Shown here: positions 16,823-24,927 of the stretch, piece by piece
Numbering within the stretch: position 1 is the stretch's first letter
Layout: each line of letters opens with the position of its first letter
NCBI GenBank assembly: GCA_035293765.1
Contig: DATGMF010000009.1
Coordinates: 1 to 50,125 of the forward strand
Source of the DNA: DASRHT01 sp035293765
Lineage (GTDB): Bacteria; Chloroflexota; Ktedonobacteria; Ktedonobacterales; Ktedonobacteraceae
Length of the DNA stretch: 50,125 bases
Direction of reading: 5' to 3'
Notes under the pieces: model-generated
Databases searched by the model: none
What the model was told of the DNA's origin: nothing
The model's input: only the letters and a program-made list of their open reading frames with translations
Program-made: the position numbers and the translations under genes

Positions 16823-17539
16823 ATGCTCTATTTAGTAGCCACCCCCATAGGGAATCTCAAAGATATCACGCTGCGCGCGCTTGACACGCTGCGCGAGGTC
16901 GATATTGTCGCCAGCGAGGATACGCGCAAAACGGGCCTGTTGCTCAAGCATTTCGATATTCATAAGCCGCAAATCGCCTTTCACGAGCATAATGAGCAGC
17001 GAGCGGGCGAACGCATTGAGGAGCTACTGAAACAGGGCAAATCGGTGGCGATTGTGACCAACGCAGGCACGCCCGGCATATCCGATCCTGGCTTCACCCT
17101 TGTGCGCCGGGCCATCAATGCCGAGATTGGGGTGACGATGATCCCGGGCCCGGCTGCTTTTGTGATGGCACTCGTCCTCTCCGGTCTGCCGGTGCATAGC
17201 TTTATTTTTCGCGGCTTCCCGCCGCGTAAGCCTGTGGGACGCCGCAAATTTATGGAGATTGACCGCAGCTCCCCGCATACGCTTATCTTCTATGAAAGCC
17301 CGTACCGCCTGGAAAATTTCTTACGTGACGCCCTGGAAGTCTTCGGAGATCGCCAGGCCGCCATTGCCAACGATCTGACCAAGATGTTTGAGCGCGTTGC
17401 ACGGGGGCAGCTCTCGGCTCTGCTGACCTCCGTGACTCAATCAAAGCCACGGGGCGAATACGTCATCGTGATTGCTGGCGCGGGTAAAGAGTCAGGGGAG
17501 AGCGTAGAAGAAACTGTAGAGGAAGAAGAGAGTTTTTAA
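16823..17539 (+). CDS. rsmI: 16S rRNA 2'-O-ribose methyltransferase RsmI
   Basis: RsmI methylates the ribose of C1402 in 16S rRNA using S-adenosylmethionine, helping decoding fidelity. The 238-residue protein begins MLYLVATPIGNLKDITLRAL, the canonical start, followed by VDIVASEDTRKTGLLLKHF, TNAGTPGISDPG (the glycine-rich SAM-binding loop, with Thr-Asn where Ser-Asp is usual), IPGPAA and FRGFPPRK. The C-terminal extension is short and acidic (about residues 225-238). The ribosome binding site lies in the last codons of the acyl-CoA ligase gene, so translation is probably coupled to it. Confidence 0.95.
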   Translation: MLYLVATPIGNLKDITLRALDTLREVDIVASEDTRKTGLLLKHFDIHKPQIAFHEHNEQRAGERIEELLKQGKSVAIVTNAGTPGISDPGFTLVRRAINAEIGVTMIPGPAAFVMALVLSGLPVHSFIFRGFPPRKPVGRRKFMEIDRSSPHTLIFYESPYRLENFLRDALEVFGDRQAAIANDLTKMFERVARGQLSALLTSVTQSKPRGEYVIVIAGAGKESGESVEETVEEEESF

Positions 17540-17550
17540 AGCCCGGGCCT

Positions 17551-17596
17551 GTGGGCATCCTTTTGCAGTGATGCCCACCAGGATGCCTGCCTTTTT
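17551..17596. terminator. Rho-independent terminator after rsmI
   Basis: GTGGGCAT (17551-17558) pairs with ATGCCCAC (17571-17578) around a 12-base loop. A run of six T bases follows at about 17591-17596 for the rightward transcript. It lies between convergent genes and ends at the mdh stop codon. Confidence 0.65.
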
Positions 17597-18522
17597 TAGA
17601 TCCCCATCACCTGGACAAGTTCTTTTACGGCGTCCGCCGACTTTTGCAGCGCGGCGCGCTCGCTCTCGTTCAGCTCGATCTCAATGATCTGTTCCATCCC
17701 TTTAGCGCCTAATTTGACTGGCACGCCCACAAAGAGATTATGAATGCCGTACTCGCCCTGAAGATAGACGGCGCAGGGCATGATCATCTTTTTGTCAAGC
17801 AAGATCGAGTCCACCATCTGCAAAACGGAGGCCGAGGGCGCAAAATAGGCGCTGCCGGTGCCCAGCAGTTTCACGATTTCGGCTCCGCCATCGCGGGTGC
17901 GCTGCACAATCTGCTCAATGCGCTCAGGGGGTATGAGTTGAGAAATAGGGACGCCCGCGACTGTACACATACGAGACAGCGGCACCATCGTATCGCCGTG
18001 ACCGCCCAGCACGTACGCCTGCACATCGCGCACGGAAACGTTTAACTCTTGCGCGATAAACGTGCGGAAGCGGGCCGTGTCCAGCACGCCGGCCTGGCCG
18101 ATGATGCGTTCGCGCGGGAAGCCGCTGACATGTAAAGCCAGTTGAGCCATCGCGTCGAGAGGGTTTGTCACCATGATGATGATGCAATTGGGTGAGTTCT
18201 TCACCACCTGTTCTGTCACCTGGGCGATGATCTCCTGATTCTTCTTGACCAGGTCGTCACGGGTCATGCCGGGTTTGCGTGGGAAACCGGAGGTGATAAC
18301 GACGACATCCGAATTGGCGGTATCGGCATAATCATTGGTGCCGGTTACTAAGGTATCGTAGCCAAGCACCGGGCCGGCCTGGAGGATATCCAGAGCTTTC
18401 CCCTGCGGCATATTCGGTATGATATCGAACATGACCACATCGGCATAGTCGCGTTCCGCCAGGCGCTGGGCCAGCGTGCTGCCCACAAAGCCTGCTCCAA
18501 TAACACTAATCTTACTTCGCAT
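17596..18522 (-). CDS. mdh: Malate dehydrogenase
   Basis: An NAD-dependent malate dehydrogenase of the LDH-like class, interconverting malate and oxaloacetate in the citric acid cycle. The 308-residue length is typical. The N-terminus shows the Rossmann GAGFVGSTLAQ loop and an acidic residue in MFDII that favours NAD over NADP. The substrate loop reads GFPRKPGMTRDDL, with the arginines expected for malate rather than the Gln of lactate dehydrogenases. The active-site His is in GGHGDTMVPL. It is transcribed alone, and I see no other citric acid cycle genes in the window. Confidence 0.95.
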   Translation of the reverse strand: MRSKISVIGAGFVGSTLAQRLAERDYADVVMFDIIPNMPQGKALDILQAGPVLGYDTLVTGTNDYADTANSDVVVITSGFPRKPGMTRDDLVKKNQEIIAQVTEQVVKNSPNCIIIMVTNPLDAMAQLALHVSGFPRERIIGQAGVLDTARFRTFIAQELNVSVRDVQAYVLGGHGDTMVPLSRMCTVAGVPISQLIPPERIEQIVQRTRDGGAEIVKLLGTGSAYFAPSASVLQMVDSILLDKKMIMPCAVYLQGEYGIHNLFVGVPVKLGAKGMEQIIEIELNESERAALQKSADAVKELVQVMGI

Positions 18523-18729
18523 TAACGCATCCTTTCAATATCTTCCCGCCGCCTTGACGAGCCATGCCATGCCAAAAGTTGCGTGGCACCGGTATTCAGC
18601 GCCGATTCTCGTCACGCGCCAGGTTATTGTTTGCGGATTATTCTACTGGCTATTGTATGCTTTATCAGCCAGCGATGGCAATAAAGCCAGGCCGATGATG
18701 GCAATTTGGGAAAGTGGCAAAAATAACGC

Positions 18730-18758
18730 TTGACAATTCACAATACTTAGGGTAATAT
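18730..18758 (+). promoter_or_regulatory. tRNA-Gln promoter
   Basis: A perfect TTGACA (18730-18735), a 17-base spacer and TAATAT (18753-18758) end 23 bases before the mature tRNA. Confidence 0.75.
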
Positions 18759-18781
18759 ACTCACCACAACAAGGAACGCAT

Positions 18782-18855
18782 TGGGGTGTCGTTCAACGGT
18801 AGGACGGCTGACTCTGGATCAGTTAATTGGGGTTCGAATCCCTGCACCCCAGCCA
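18782..18855 (+). tRNA. tRNA-Gln (anticodon CTG)
   Basis: A 74-base cloverleaf. The acceptor arms TGGGGTG and CACCCCA pair perfectly, the discriminator is G, and CCA is encoded in the gene. The anticodon arm is GCTGA-CTCTGGA-TCAGT, giving anticodon CTG, which reads CAG. The T loop is TTCGAAT. The T stem needs two G-U pairs. The 5' half closely resembles other bacterial tRNA-Gln. It stands alone with its own promoter. Decayed genes lie just downstream. Confidence 0.93.
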
Positions 18856-19061
18856 TATGAGAAGCCGGTTTAGCCCATATTTGTGAGGTCTAGATCGGCT
18901 CTTATTTTTGTCTTTTTTCGACGTTGAGATAACGGCTAGCGTATATGGGTTATTCTCTTGCTTGCTTCTTTGATGCATTATATATCTGTAACAATGGTTT
19001 GTTATTGAATAAACATCAATTACTTGCGTTGCTCTATTATGCCCCATGAATACTGACTTCT

Positions 19062-19241
19062 TTATCGCGAGCATAACGCCAAATTGAGGCTGGGTCTGCC
19101 TAAACCAGTCCAGGGGTCCTCTCCTGAGCAGATTTGCTGATAGGCCCATTGCATTGTTTCAAGAGGTCTTGATGATGTTGAAGAAGCTTGCAACAATTCT
19201 TCGTGCATTTGCGCTAGTAACTTTATCGTTTCGGGCTTCAT
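19062..19241 (-). pseudogene. Decayed small gene beside the tRNA
   Basis: A 59-residue frame beginning MKPETIKLLAQMHEELL and containing AYQQICSGEDPWTGLG. It resembles, from memory, a family of small conserved proteins seen in this class, in which the Gly-Glu-Asp-Pro-Trp block is followed by a longer C-terminal domain. Here the match stops right after that block and the frame ends, as expected from a frameshift. Together with the fragment at 19290-19424 it looks like the remains of a two-gene unit. Homology was judged by eye only. Confidence 0.35.
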
Positions 19242-19289
19242 CTTGCTGGATCTTTCTTCAGGAAAACCATCAATTCTTAAAAAGCCAGT

Positions 19290-19424
19290 TTAACGAGCGT
19301 TCAATCTGCTCGGCATTCTTCTCCTGTCCTTCAGGCAAGAGGTACTGATCTGCTTTTTGACACCACGTCTCTTTAACTCCATCCCCAGTTCGGTTAGGTA
19401 TTTCTCTATTTCATGTGCATCCAT
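19290..19424 (-). pseudogene. Decayed nucleotidyltransferase-like gene fragment
   Basis: From the ATG at 19424, with AGGA just upstream, the frame reads MDAHEIEKYLTELGMELKRR and then loses any recognisable sequence before its stop. The start resembles the first helix of small nucleotidyltransferase-like (AbiEii or DUF6036-type) proteins, which continue with a Gly-Gly and Asp-x-Asp core. In another frame, AEQIERSLNWLFKN follows near 19300, consistent with a frameshifted gene. The interpretation is tentative. Confidence 0.3.
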
Positions 19425-19555
19425 ATTATCCTGCATTCCTGGTTTAAGAACAACCGGCTGCTTTCGCCAGTTCCAGAGGGAGCAATACGACCTTTCACGC
19501 AATTTGTGAACAGCAAGATATTCAGAGACCCATGTAATCCTGCCGCATAAAGCAA

Positions 19556-20389
19556 TCAAGCAAGAGAATCATCAGCGGGACGACATTTTTCAATCGCTTC
19601 CTCAAGCTGTCGATAAAGCCAGTTGTCCCTCTCACCCTCCCATGTTTCCTGTAAATGTATCAGAGCGGGGTACAGGCGTGGATCAGCAATTTCTGTTGCG
19701 GCCTCTAGCAGCAAACTGCCGGCATAGCCATTTTCCAGATCGGTGAGAAGCGGCGCTATCATACGCACATCATGCCGTCGCGCCAGCCCAACCATCGCCT
19801 CTCCCCGCGTATCGCCATCCTCGTCGGTCAGCCGTGCCGCCAGAGCTTCGCGGATGGCAGGCGTATCCAGCTCAATCTGCGAGCCCAGCCCGAACGTAGC
19901 CCAATCGCGCACATCCGCATCCGTATCGTTGGAAAGCTCGATCAAAGTCTCGACTGCCAGCTTATCCTCAAGGGCCAGGAGCCCCATCACGACGCCAAAG
20001 CGTACATCCTCATCGGGATGCCTTTTGAGACGCGCCAGCGGTTCAATCGCGCGCCGATCATGCCGGTGCCCCAGAGTAGTCGCCACCGCACTCAACACCT
20101 CTGGCTCCTGCTCCCGTTCCAGCATCCCCATCAGCGTAGCTACCGCCCCTTCATGAAACGCCTTATCGGGCGATCCCAACTGAGCGAGAATGTGCGCGCC
20201 CACAATCCGCTCATGGGCATCTTTAGACGAGCAGAGCGCCAGAGCCTGTGCGAATGTATGATGACCTCCACGATGATGTAACAACGAAATGGCCCGCCAT
20301 GACACATCCTCATCCTCTGCCGTCAGGGCCGTATGTAACAATTCCCTATCGTCGGGCTGATCAGTTTGATTTTCTTTGTTATCGCTCAT
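19556..20389 (-). CDS. HEAT-repeat protein
   Basis: A 277-residue protein made of about seven HEAT or PBS-lyase-type helical repeats (about residues 25-265), for example RAIEPLARLKRHPDEDVRFG and ETLIELSNDTDADVRDWATF. Such proteins act as binding scaffolds, and no enzyme motif is visible. The start is MSDNKENQ, preceded by a GGAGGGAG site. The frame stays open upstream to 20566, but that stretch encodes part of a dispersed GC-rich repeat and is unlikely to be translated. It has no obvious functional partner. Confidence 0.75.
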   Translation of the reverse strand: MSDNKENQTDQPDDRELLHTALTAEDEDVSWRAISLLHHRGGHHTFAQALALCSSKDAHERIVGAHILAQLGSPDKAFHEGAVATLMGMLEREQEPEVLSAVATTLGHRHDRRAIEPLARLKRHPDEDVRFGVVMGLLALEDKLAVETLIELSNDTDADVRDWATFGLGSQIELDTPAIREALAARLTDEDGDTRGEAMVGLARRHDVRMIAPLLTDLENGYAGSLLLEAATEIADPRLYPALIHLQETWEGERDNWLYRQLEEAIEKCRPADDSLA

Positions 20390-20486
20390 ACACTCCCTCC
20401 CCTCGAAAATAGCACGTTGACAGCGGTAATAGCGGTACGATGGGTCTAGTATAGCATGCTGTGGCAAGGGTAAACCTGTATAAAAG

Positions 20487-20547
20487 CGCCGCCCCAGGGC
20501 AAGCGCGAGGCCCCCAGGCCCATTTCCACCTGGCCCCTTGCCCCTAC
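20487..20547 (-). repeat. Dispersed GC-rich repeat, family 2
   Basis: On the minus strand it starts GTAGGGGCAAGGGGCC and ends GGGGGCCTCGCGCTTGCCCTG. The same start and end occur at 22893-22947 inside a coding region and at 32055-32100. Confidence 0.6.
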
Positions 20548-20720
20548 GGTTCCTCCTCGTGATCATCTGTGCCGCAGCCTTTTTGGCCCGTCAGGTCTTC
20601 CGATGGTATCGGCACCCGTTCTCCAAAAAAACCAAACGGGGCTGACCGTGTTGGACCGGAGAAGGTGGGGGCCTGGCGCTTGCCCTGGGGCGGAACAGCA
20701 CGATCTGGAGATGGGGACGA

Positions 20721-20753
20721 CAATGAATTGGACGCGGTAAACCTGGTCGCCAC
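20721..20753 (-). repeat. Dispersed repeat, family 1
   Basis: On the minus strand it contains GGTTTACCGCGTCCAATTCA. Other copies lie at 26993-27034, 31141-31196, 33916-33960 and 34092-34124. The last shares the CGCGTCCAATTCATTG end exactly. Confidence 0.6.
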
Positions 20754-20833
20754 GGCGGTGTTGCTGATTTTGGCTTTGGGATGGGGAGGTTAGGGCAAGC
20801 GGAGATTGGTGGGGTTGCGCTTGCCCCTGTATC

Positions 20834-22465
20834 TTAGACTACTGTTACGACTACTATGTGATAGCCCATTGCGCCGTCAGGGACGGTGATTTGCTGGAAG
20901 GCTGGCTGGGTTTCGCCTGTACCGTCGGTTGAGCGGGCCGTGAGCGTGTGCGTGCCACGGGAGGCCGGCTGCCAGTTCCATGTCCACAATACCCACGAAT
21001 CGGGCGAGAGCGGCAGCTGGAGCGTTGCAGGTTGCCAGTTCTCCCCTCCATCGACGTTGATCTCGACCTTTTTGATGCCCCGGTTGCCCGCGAAGGCGAT
21101 GCCACCAACTTCTATCACCTGACCAGTGGCTACCTGACCGCGCGGACGATCTATGCGCGTGATCGTGTGCAAGGGGCCGTTGTACCAGCCCTGGTCGGAA
21201 TAGAGCCCGCCGACAAAGTGGTCGGTAACTTCGATGCGCGTCAGCCACTTGGGGTTCTCTTCTCCGTAACGACCAGGGATGAGGGCGCGCAACGGGTAGC
21301 CGTGCCGCTGTGGCAATACTTCTCCGTTCATGCGCCAGGCAAAGATGGGATCAACCGCCAGCAGCTCCTGCAATGGCAAACTCACTACGTAGCCATCCAC
21401 GCTGTAAAAGGCAACATGGCTCGCCCCTGGCTTGACTCCGCCATGAAGGTCGAGCAAAGTCTGCCACCTCACCCCCTGCCAGATCGCGGTACTGATCAAG
21501 TGGCCGCCAATTCCATTGGCGATGCACTCCAGCGTCACCGCGCGCGAGATTGAGGGCAACCGCTCCACTTCAGCGTAGGTGTATGTGCCAGGGTTCTTCA
21601 CCAGACCGGTAATCTCTAAGCGCCACAGATCGATGTTGGGCGTCGGATCTATCGTGTTTTGAGTGACGACGTAATGCTCGTTATTTGGCGTAATTGGCGG
21701 CGTGACGTTTCCCGCGTGTGGCGGTGGCGTCATGCCATCATAGGAGGCGTAGCGGGCCAGATAACCACGGACGAGACCAAAAGCTCCCGCGCCCGCCCCG
21801 ATGCTGAGCGCGGCTACACCGGCGTTGGCAAATAACTGCCGGCGCTGCTGTACAGGAGCCGGTACGTCCGCGAGGGGCTTTTTGGGCAGGAGGGCGCGAT
21901 ACACGAGGCAGAGCGTGATAGCATACAGCGCAAAATCTATGCCCAATCCAAGCCCTGAGAGCAACGCGGCCCATTGCAACGGCAGCCCGAACAGATTCTG
22001 CCCGAGTTCTCCCCAGAAGATGATAACGCCTATCAGCGTCATAGCGACGGCAAAGACGGCGGCTACGAGCCACTCACGCTTCCCCGGTCGATAGCCTGAA
22101 ACCGGTAGGGCAGGACGCGCCAGGATGGCGTACAGTATCCCTAAAAGCGTCCCCAGCGCAATCATCCCTAACAGGGCAAGCCCTAGAGGAGCGGTTTTGG
22201 AGTTCGGGGCGAACGTAATTAGCAGCCGCACAAACGTAAAGACATCTAACGATTTCAGCACGCGGTCACCGAAGAGTTCCACCGGAGCAGGAATCCCCGC
22301 GACGAGTCGCAATATGCCCATAGATACGACAACGATCAGGCTCGCGGCCAGACCAGCCGTCGGAGCGCCGAAGAATAACGAAAGCATCCCTGCAAGTCGC
22401 ATACGTTGCGACGAACGAGATAGAGCCTTCTCGCCGGAAGGCACAGACGAATCGACCGGTTGCAT
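20834..22465 (-). CDS. Membrane-bound sulfite-oxidase-type molybdopterin oxidoreductase
   Basis: A 543-residue fusion. The N-terminal part has about five hydrophobic segments (about residues 25-50, 90-115, 130-150, 165-190 and 210-230). The C-terminal half (from about 260) is an oxidoreductase molybdopterin-binding domain followed by a Mo-co dimerisation/immunoglobulin-like domain (about 430-535). C314 in TLECIANGIGG fits the molybdenum-ligating cysteine. Other family features are AIWQGVRW, RHGYPLRALIPGRYGE and NPKWLTRIEV. The catalytic domain is probably outside the membrane. The donor is unknown; sulfite is one possibility. The ATG at 22465 follows GAAGGGGAAG; the ATG at 22486 is an alternative. 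It is followed leftward by repeat-rich DNA and has no obvious operon partner. Confidence 0.82.
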   Translation of the reverse strand: MQPVDSSVPSGEKALSRSSQRMRLAGMLSLFFGAPTAGLAASLIVVVSMGILRLVAGIPAPVELFGDRVLKSLDVFTFVRLLITFAPNSKTAPLGLALLGMIALGTLLGILYAILARPALPVSGYRPGKREWLVAAVFAVAMTLIGVIIFWGELGQNLFGLPLQWAALLSGLGLGIDFALYAITLCLVYRALLPKKPLADVPAPVQQRRQLFANAGVAALSIGAGAGAFGLVRGYLARYASYDGMTPPPHAGNVTPPITPNNEHYVVTQNTIDPTPNIDLWRLEITGLVKNPGTYTYAEVERLPSISRAVTLECIANGIGGHLISTAIWQGVRWQTLLDLHGGVKPGASHVAFYSVDGYVVSLPLQELLAVDPIFAWRMNGEVLPQRHGYPLRALIPGRYGEENPKWLTRIEVTDHFVGGLYSDQGWYNGPLHTITRIDRPRGQVATGQVIEVGGIAFAGNRGIKKVEINVDGGENWQPATLQLPLSPDSWVLWTWNWQPASRGTHTLTARSTDGTGETQPAFQQITVPDGAMGYHIVVVTVV

Positions 22466-22492
22466 GGAAACTTCCCCTTCTTGCATTTCCGC

Positions 22493-22521
22493 TTGACATT
22501 CTCGGATAGAGTGTGTATATT
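22493..22521 (+). promoter_or_regulatory. Promoter-like site facing into the glycosyltransferase operon
   Basis: A perfect TTGACA (22493-22498), 17 bases, then TATATT (22516-22521), pointing rightward. Both neighbouring genes run leftward, so a transcript would be antisense to the gene at 22583-24247. No rightward gene follows. Confidence 0.4.
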
Positions 22522-22582
22522 GCCCCTGGCGGGAGGCAGCAAGAACGCAGAGCGATCTTCGACCCGCTTGAGGGTACTGAAA

Positions 22583-24247
22583 TCACTTCACAGGCTCATC
22601 CAGATAGCTCTGGGACACCTCACTACATTGCTCGCCCTCACAAGAAGCTGCCTTCACTCTCTTCTCACGAACATACCCGCTTATTTTCACCGGGAAATAG
22701 ACCGAACACCATCCCAACAGAGCCGCCAACCCCAGTCCCCCTATCATCACCTCGTAAGCTATCACATAGTAATTATCCCAATTACCACTTCCAGCCCAGA
22801 AATAGCTGATGACGCTGATACAGGGGAAATACCATAAGGCTGCAAAGGCAACCATCTTTGCCGTTTCCCCCAAACTAACCTGCGTGATTGGGGTAGGGGC
22901 AAGGGGTGGAGAGGACAAGGGGAGGGGGCCTTGCGCTTGTCCTGCCTGCCCTACAACAATCTGGCCTTGCGCTTGCCCAGATGGGCCAGGAGACGGTGAC
23001 AGGGCAAGGGCCAGTCCTGCCCCTACATCACGACCCAATCCCACCGCCGGAATGATCCACGGCAAAAGCACGGTCGTATACCAGGGAAAGACGTGCGAGG
23101 AGCAGGCCAGCACGACGCCGATCAGCAGCAATATCGCCGCCTCTATATTGATGCGCCCGCGTCTCCATAGCTGCCACACGACGAGCGCAACGCCGCCCAC
23201 AATGATTGCATCCAGCACAAGTTCCAGGCGAACCGCTATCTGGAGCTGCTGAGGATTAGCCCCGAAGAATTGCACAATCTCTTTATCAAGCAATATCTGG
23301 ATCGGACCGGCATTGCCTCCCAGCTCCCCGACGTAACGCGAGAGGAAGCCAAGCACCTGACCATGACCCAGGATCAGGAAAGGGATATAGCTCAAAACGA
23401 TAGTGGCAAAGCAAGCCAGGGGCATGAGCCAATCGCGCCTGCGCATAAACACGACCAGCAGGATCAGCGGATAGAATTTCGTCATGGTTGCCAGCGCGAC
23501 AAAAACGCCGGTCAGCACGCGCGCCCTCTTCCCCTCACCCATATTCCAGAAGAGGGCCGCGATGATAAAGGTTATCGCGATGACATCGACGTGGCCCTGC
23601 ATGGCGAACTCGACGATGGGCAGTGGACACCAGGCGTAGAAGATGACCAGGCGAGGATCAAAGCCTTTGCGCCTGAGCAAGAGCGCGAGCAGGCCGCAGG
23701 TAAGCAGATCAAAGAGCATGAAGATGCCCTTGAGCACGCTTAGATTCGTTGGCGCGATCAGCCCTCCAATAAGATAGACGGCCTGAGCGGCGGGCGGATA
23801 GATGGTTGGCACGTTGCGAAAACGGCTATTCTGATAGAGGATGTCCCGCATGTTGTTAAATAAGGGATCTTGTGGAGCGTAGACATAGGGGCTATAGCCG
23901 TGCAACGTCACACGGGCATCCCAGAGATAGCGCCAGGAATCATGGGAGAGATTGGGCGGGACCGGGAGAAATAGCGCGCGTAAAAGCACTGTTCCCATGA
24001 TAATCAGCCCCCACTCAATTTCGCACCACCGCCCGGAGCCTGGTCGTATCTTCCAGATCAGCACGCAGGCGGCAATATAGGGCAAGAAAGAGATCAGCCA
24101 GGCGTACAAAAATGGCGGATGGTACGGATCATCTATCGGTGCAATGATGATTAGCCAGATCAAGCAGCCGACTAAGAGCAGAAGGGAGAGGGCCAGCGCC
24201 AGCGAAGCTAGCCAGGGGCGCGAGTGGCTACGAACGCTCAAGATCAC
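22583..24247 (-). CDS. Polytopic membrane glycosyltransferase (GT87-like)
   Basis: A 554-residue integral membrane protein with about eleven to thirteen hydrophobic helices. It resembles GT-C fold enzymes such as the alpha-1,2-mannosyltransferases of GT87, which use lipid-linked sugars outside the membrane. The first outer loop has SHDSWRYLWDARVTLHGYSP, with the Asp expected for catalysis, and a later loop has TIYPPAAQ. Residues about 407-453 are a Gly/Pro/Gln/Ala-rich block unlike a membrane protein, produced by an in-frame dispersed repeat; hydrophobic helices resume after it. Its ATG overlaps the stop of the upstream gene by 4 bases, so it is the last gene of a GT2 - DUF2064 - GT87 operon. 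The acceptor is unknown. Confidence 0.75.
   Translation of the reverse strand: MILSVRSHSRPWLASLALALSLLLLVGCLIWLIIIAPIDDPYHPPFLYAWLISFLPYIAACVLIWKIRPGSGRWCEIEWGLIIMGTVLLRALFLPVPPNLSHDSWRYLWDARVTLHGYSPYVYAPQDPLFNNMRDILYQNSRFRNVPTIYPPAAQAVYLIGGLIAPTNLSVLKGIFMLFDLLTCGLLALLLRRKGFDPRLVIFYAWCPLPIVEFAMQGHVDVIAITFIIAALFWNMGEGKRARVLTGVFVALATMTKFYPLILLVVFMRRRDWLMPLACFATIVLSYIPFLILGHGQVLGFLSRYVGELGGNAGPIQILLDKEIVQFFGANPQQLQIAVRLELVLDAIIVGGVALVVWQLWRRGRINIEAAILLLIGVVLACSSHVFPWYTTVLLPWIIPAVGLGRDVGAGLALALSPSPGPSGQAQGQIVVGQAGQAQGPLPLSSPPLAPTPITQVSLGETAKMVAFAALWYFPCISVISYFWAGSGNWDNYYVIAYEVMIGGLGLAALLGWCSVYFPVKISGYVREKRVKAASCEGEQCSEVSQSYLDEPVK
22893..22947 (+). repeat. Dispersed repeat, family 2, inside a coding sequence
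   Basis: The plus strand has GGTAGGGGCAAGGGGTGG and then GGGGGCCTTGCGCTTGTCCTG, matching intergenic copies at 20487-20547 (minus) and 32055-32100. Further related pieces (CTTGCGCTTGCCC; GGGCAAGGGCCAGTCCTGCC) follow to about 23030. On the gene's strand it is in frame and adds the low-complexity block at residues 407-453 of the GT87-like protein. Confidence 0.6.
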
Positions 24248-24927
24248 AGGATCGACTCCTTCTTCAGTTGCGCGATTTGAGCGGCGGTAGCCATCGCGAG
24301 ATAGCTGCGCTCCTGTAACAGATGGACGAGGCGCAGCAGTTCGGGCAGTTCATCGACATCAAAGAGCGGCTCCAACAGGTGGACCGAGAGACCCAGACGC
24401 TGCGCCCGCTCCAGCGTCATTCGTAAAACAGCATCGGTACTCATTGGAATATCGCTAAAGAGATCATGTGGCTCTTTCATGGCTATAAGATAGTATCCCC
24501 CATCTTCGGCGGGACCCAGCACCACATCGACGCTATCGAGAGCCTCCTGCGCCTGCGTGATGATTGTGCGGCTGATCTGGGGAGAGTCGGAGCCGATCAG
24601 AATAGTGCGTTGGAACTGGCGCGATTGCGTAAAGCGGAACGCATGGTAGAGGCGCGCACCCAGATCGGGCCCTTCCTGCGCAAAACTGCTTATTGAGGAG
24701 GCATCCAGAGTAGCAAGGGAGGCGACAAAGGCATTGAAATCGGCCTCTGGAGGCGTGTAGGCCCAGTGCAGGTGGCAGGTCCAGTTCGCAAAGCGCCAGG
24801 CAAGATCGGTGAGAAACGCCTGGTAGAGGCACAGCGTTCCCTCTTCGCCGATGCTGCGGGCCAGGCGCGTTTTGATCTTCCCCTTCTCTGGATAGCGAGC
24901 CATAATAACCAGAGCAACATCAGACAT
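24244..24927 (-). CDS. DUF2064 / TIGR04282-type glycosyltransferase
   Basis: A 227-residue cytoplasmic protein of the DUF2064 family, related to nucleotide-diphospho-sugar transferases such as CofC. The N-terminus ALVIMARYPEKGKIKTRLA is the nucleotide-binding signature. GSDSPQIS and GPAEDGGYYLIAMK are the other conserved blocks. The ATG at 24927 is preferred because AGGAAG lies 4 bases upstream; it overlaps the end of the GT2 gene by 8 bases. In known clusters this family often sits with a GT2 enzyme in sugar-containing metabolite or lipid assembly. Here it is the middle gene of three tightly overlapping genes, so the three proteins should act in one pathway, probably polyprenyl-linked glycan assembly. 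The exact reaction is unknown. Confidence 0.82.
   Translation of the reverse strand: MSDVALVIMARYPEKGKIKTRLARSIGEEGTLCLYQAFLTDLAWRFANWTCHLHWAYTPPEADFNAFVASLATLDASSISSFAQEGPDLGARLYHAFRFTQSRQFQRTILIGSDSPQISRTIITQAQEALDSVDVVLGPAEDGGYYLIAMKEPHDLFSDIPMSTDAVLRMTLERAQRLGLSVHLLEPLFDVDELPELLRLVHLLQERSYLAMATAAQIAQLKKESIL

Larger units (their letters stand above)
20390..20833. other. Repeat-rich intergenic region
   Basis: About 440 bases with no supported gene. It contains at least three pieces of the dispersed GC-rich repeats described separately (20487-20547, about 20664-20694 and 20721-20753), plus further lower-quality copies near 20810-20828. Short open frames here are by-products of those repeats. 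Confidence 0.55.

Noticed and set aside
18823..19149. Leftward frame of 108 codons ending in a Gly-Cys-Arg-Asp-Ser-Asn-Pro-Asn tail
   Set aside because: Its end reads the antisense strand of the tRNA-Gln gene, a well-known source of false proteins.
20390..20566. 59-codon upstream extension of the HEAT-repeat protein
   Set aside because: The extension reads through a dispersed GC-rich repeat and has no family sequence; a good ribosome binding site precedes the internal ATG instead.
20544..20753. Leftward frame of 69 codons in the repeat-rich gap
   Set aside because: It is composed of repeat sequence and has no ribosome binding site.
5032..22465. Functional link between fdhD and the molybdoenzyme at 20834-22465
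   Set aside because: FdhD serves formate dehydrogenases; the molybdoenzyme here is of the sulfite oxidase type, and the genes are 15 kb apart.
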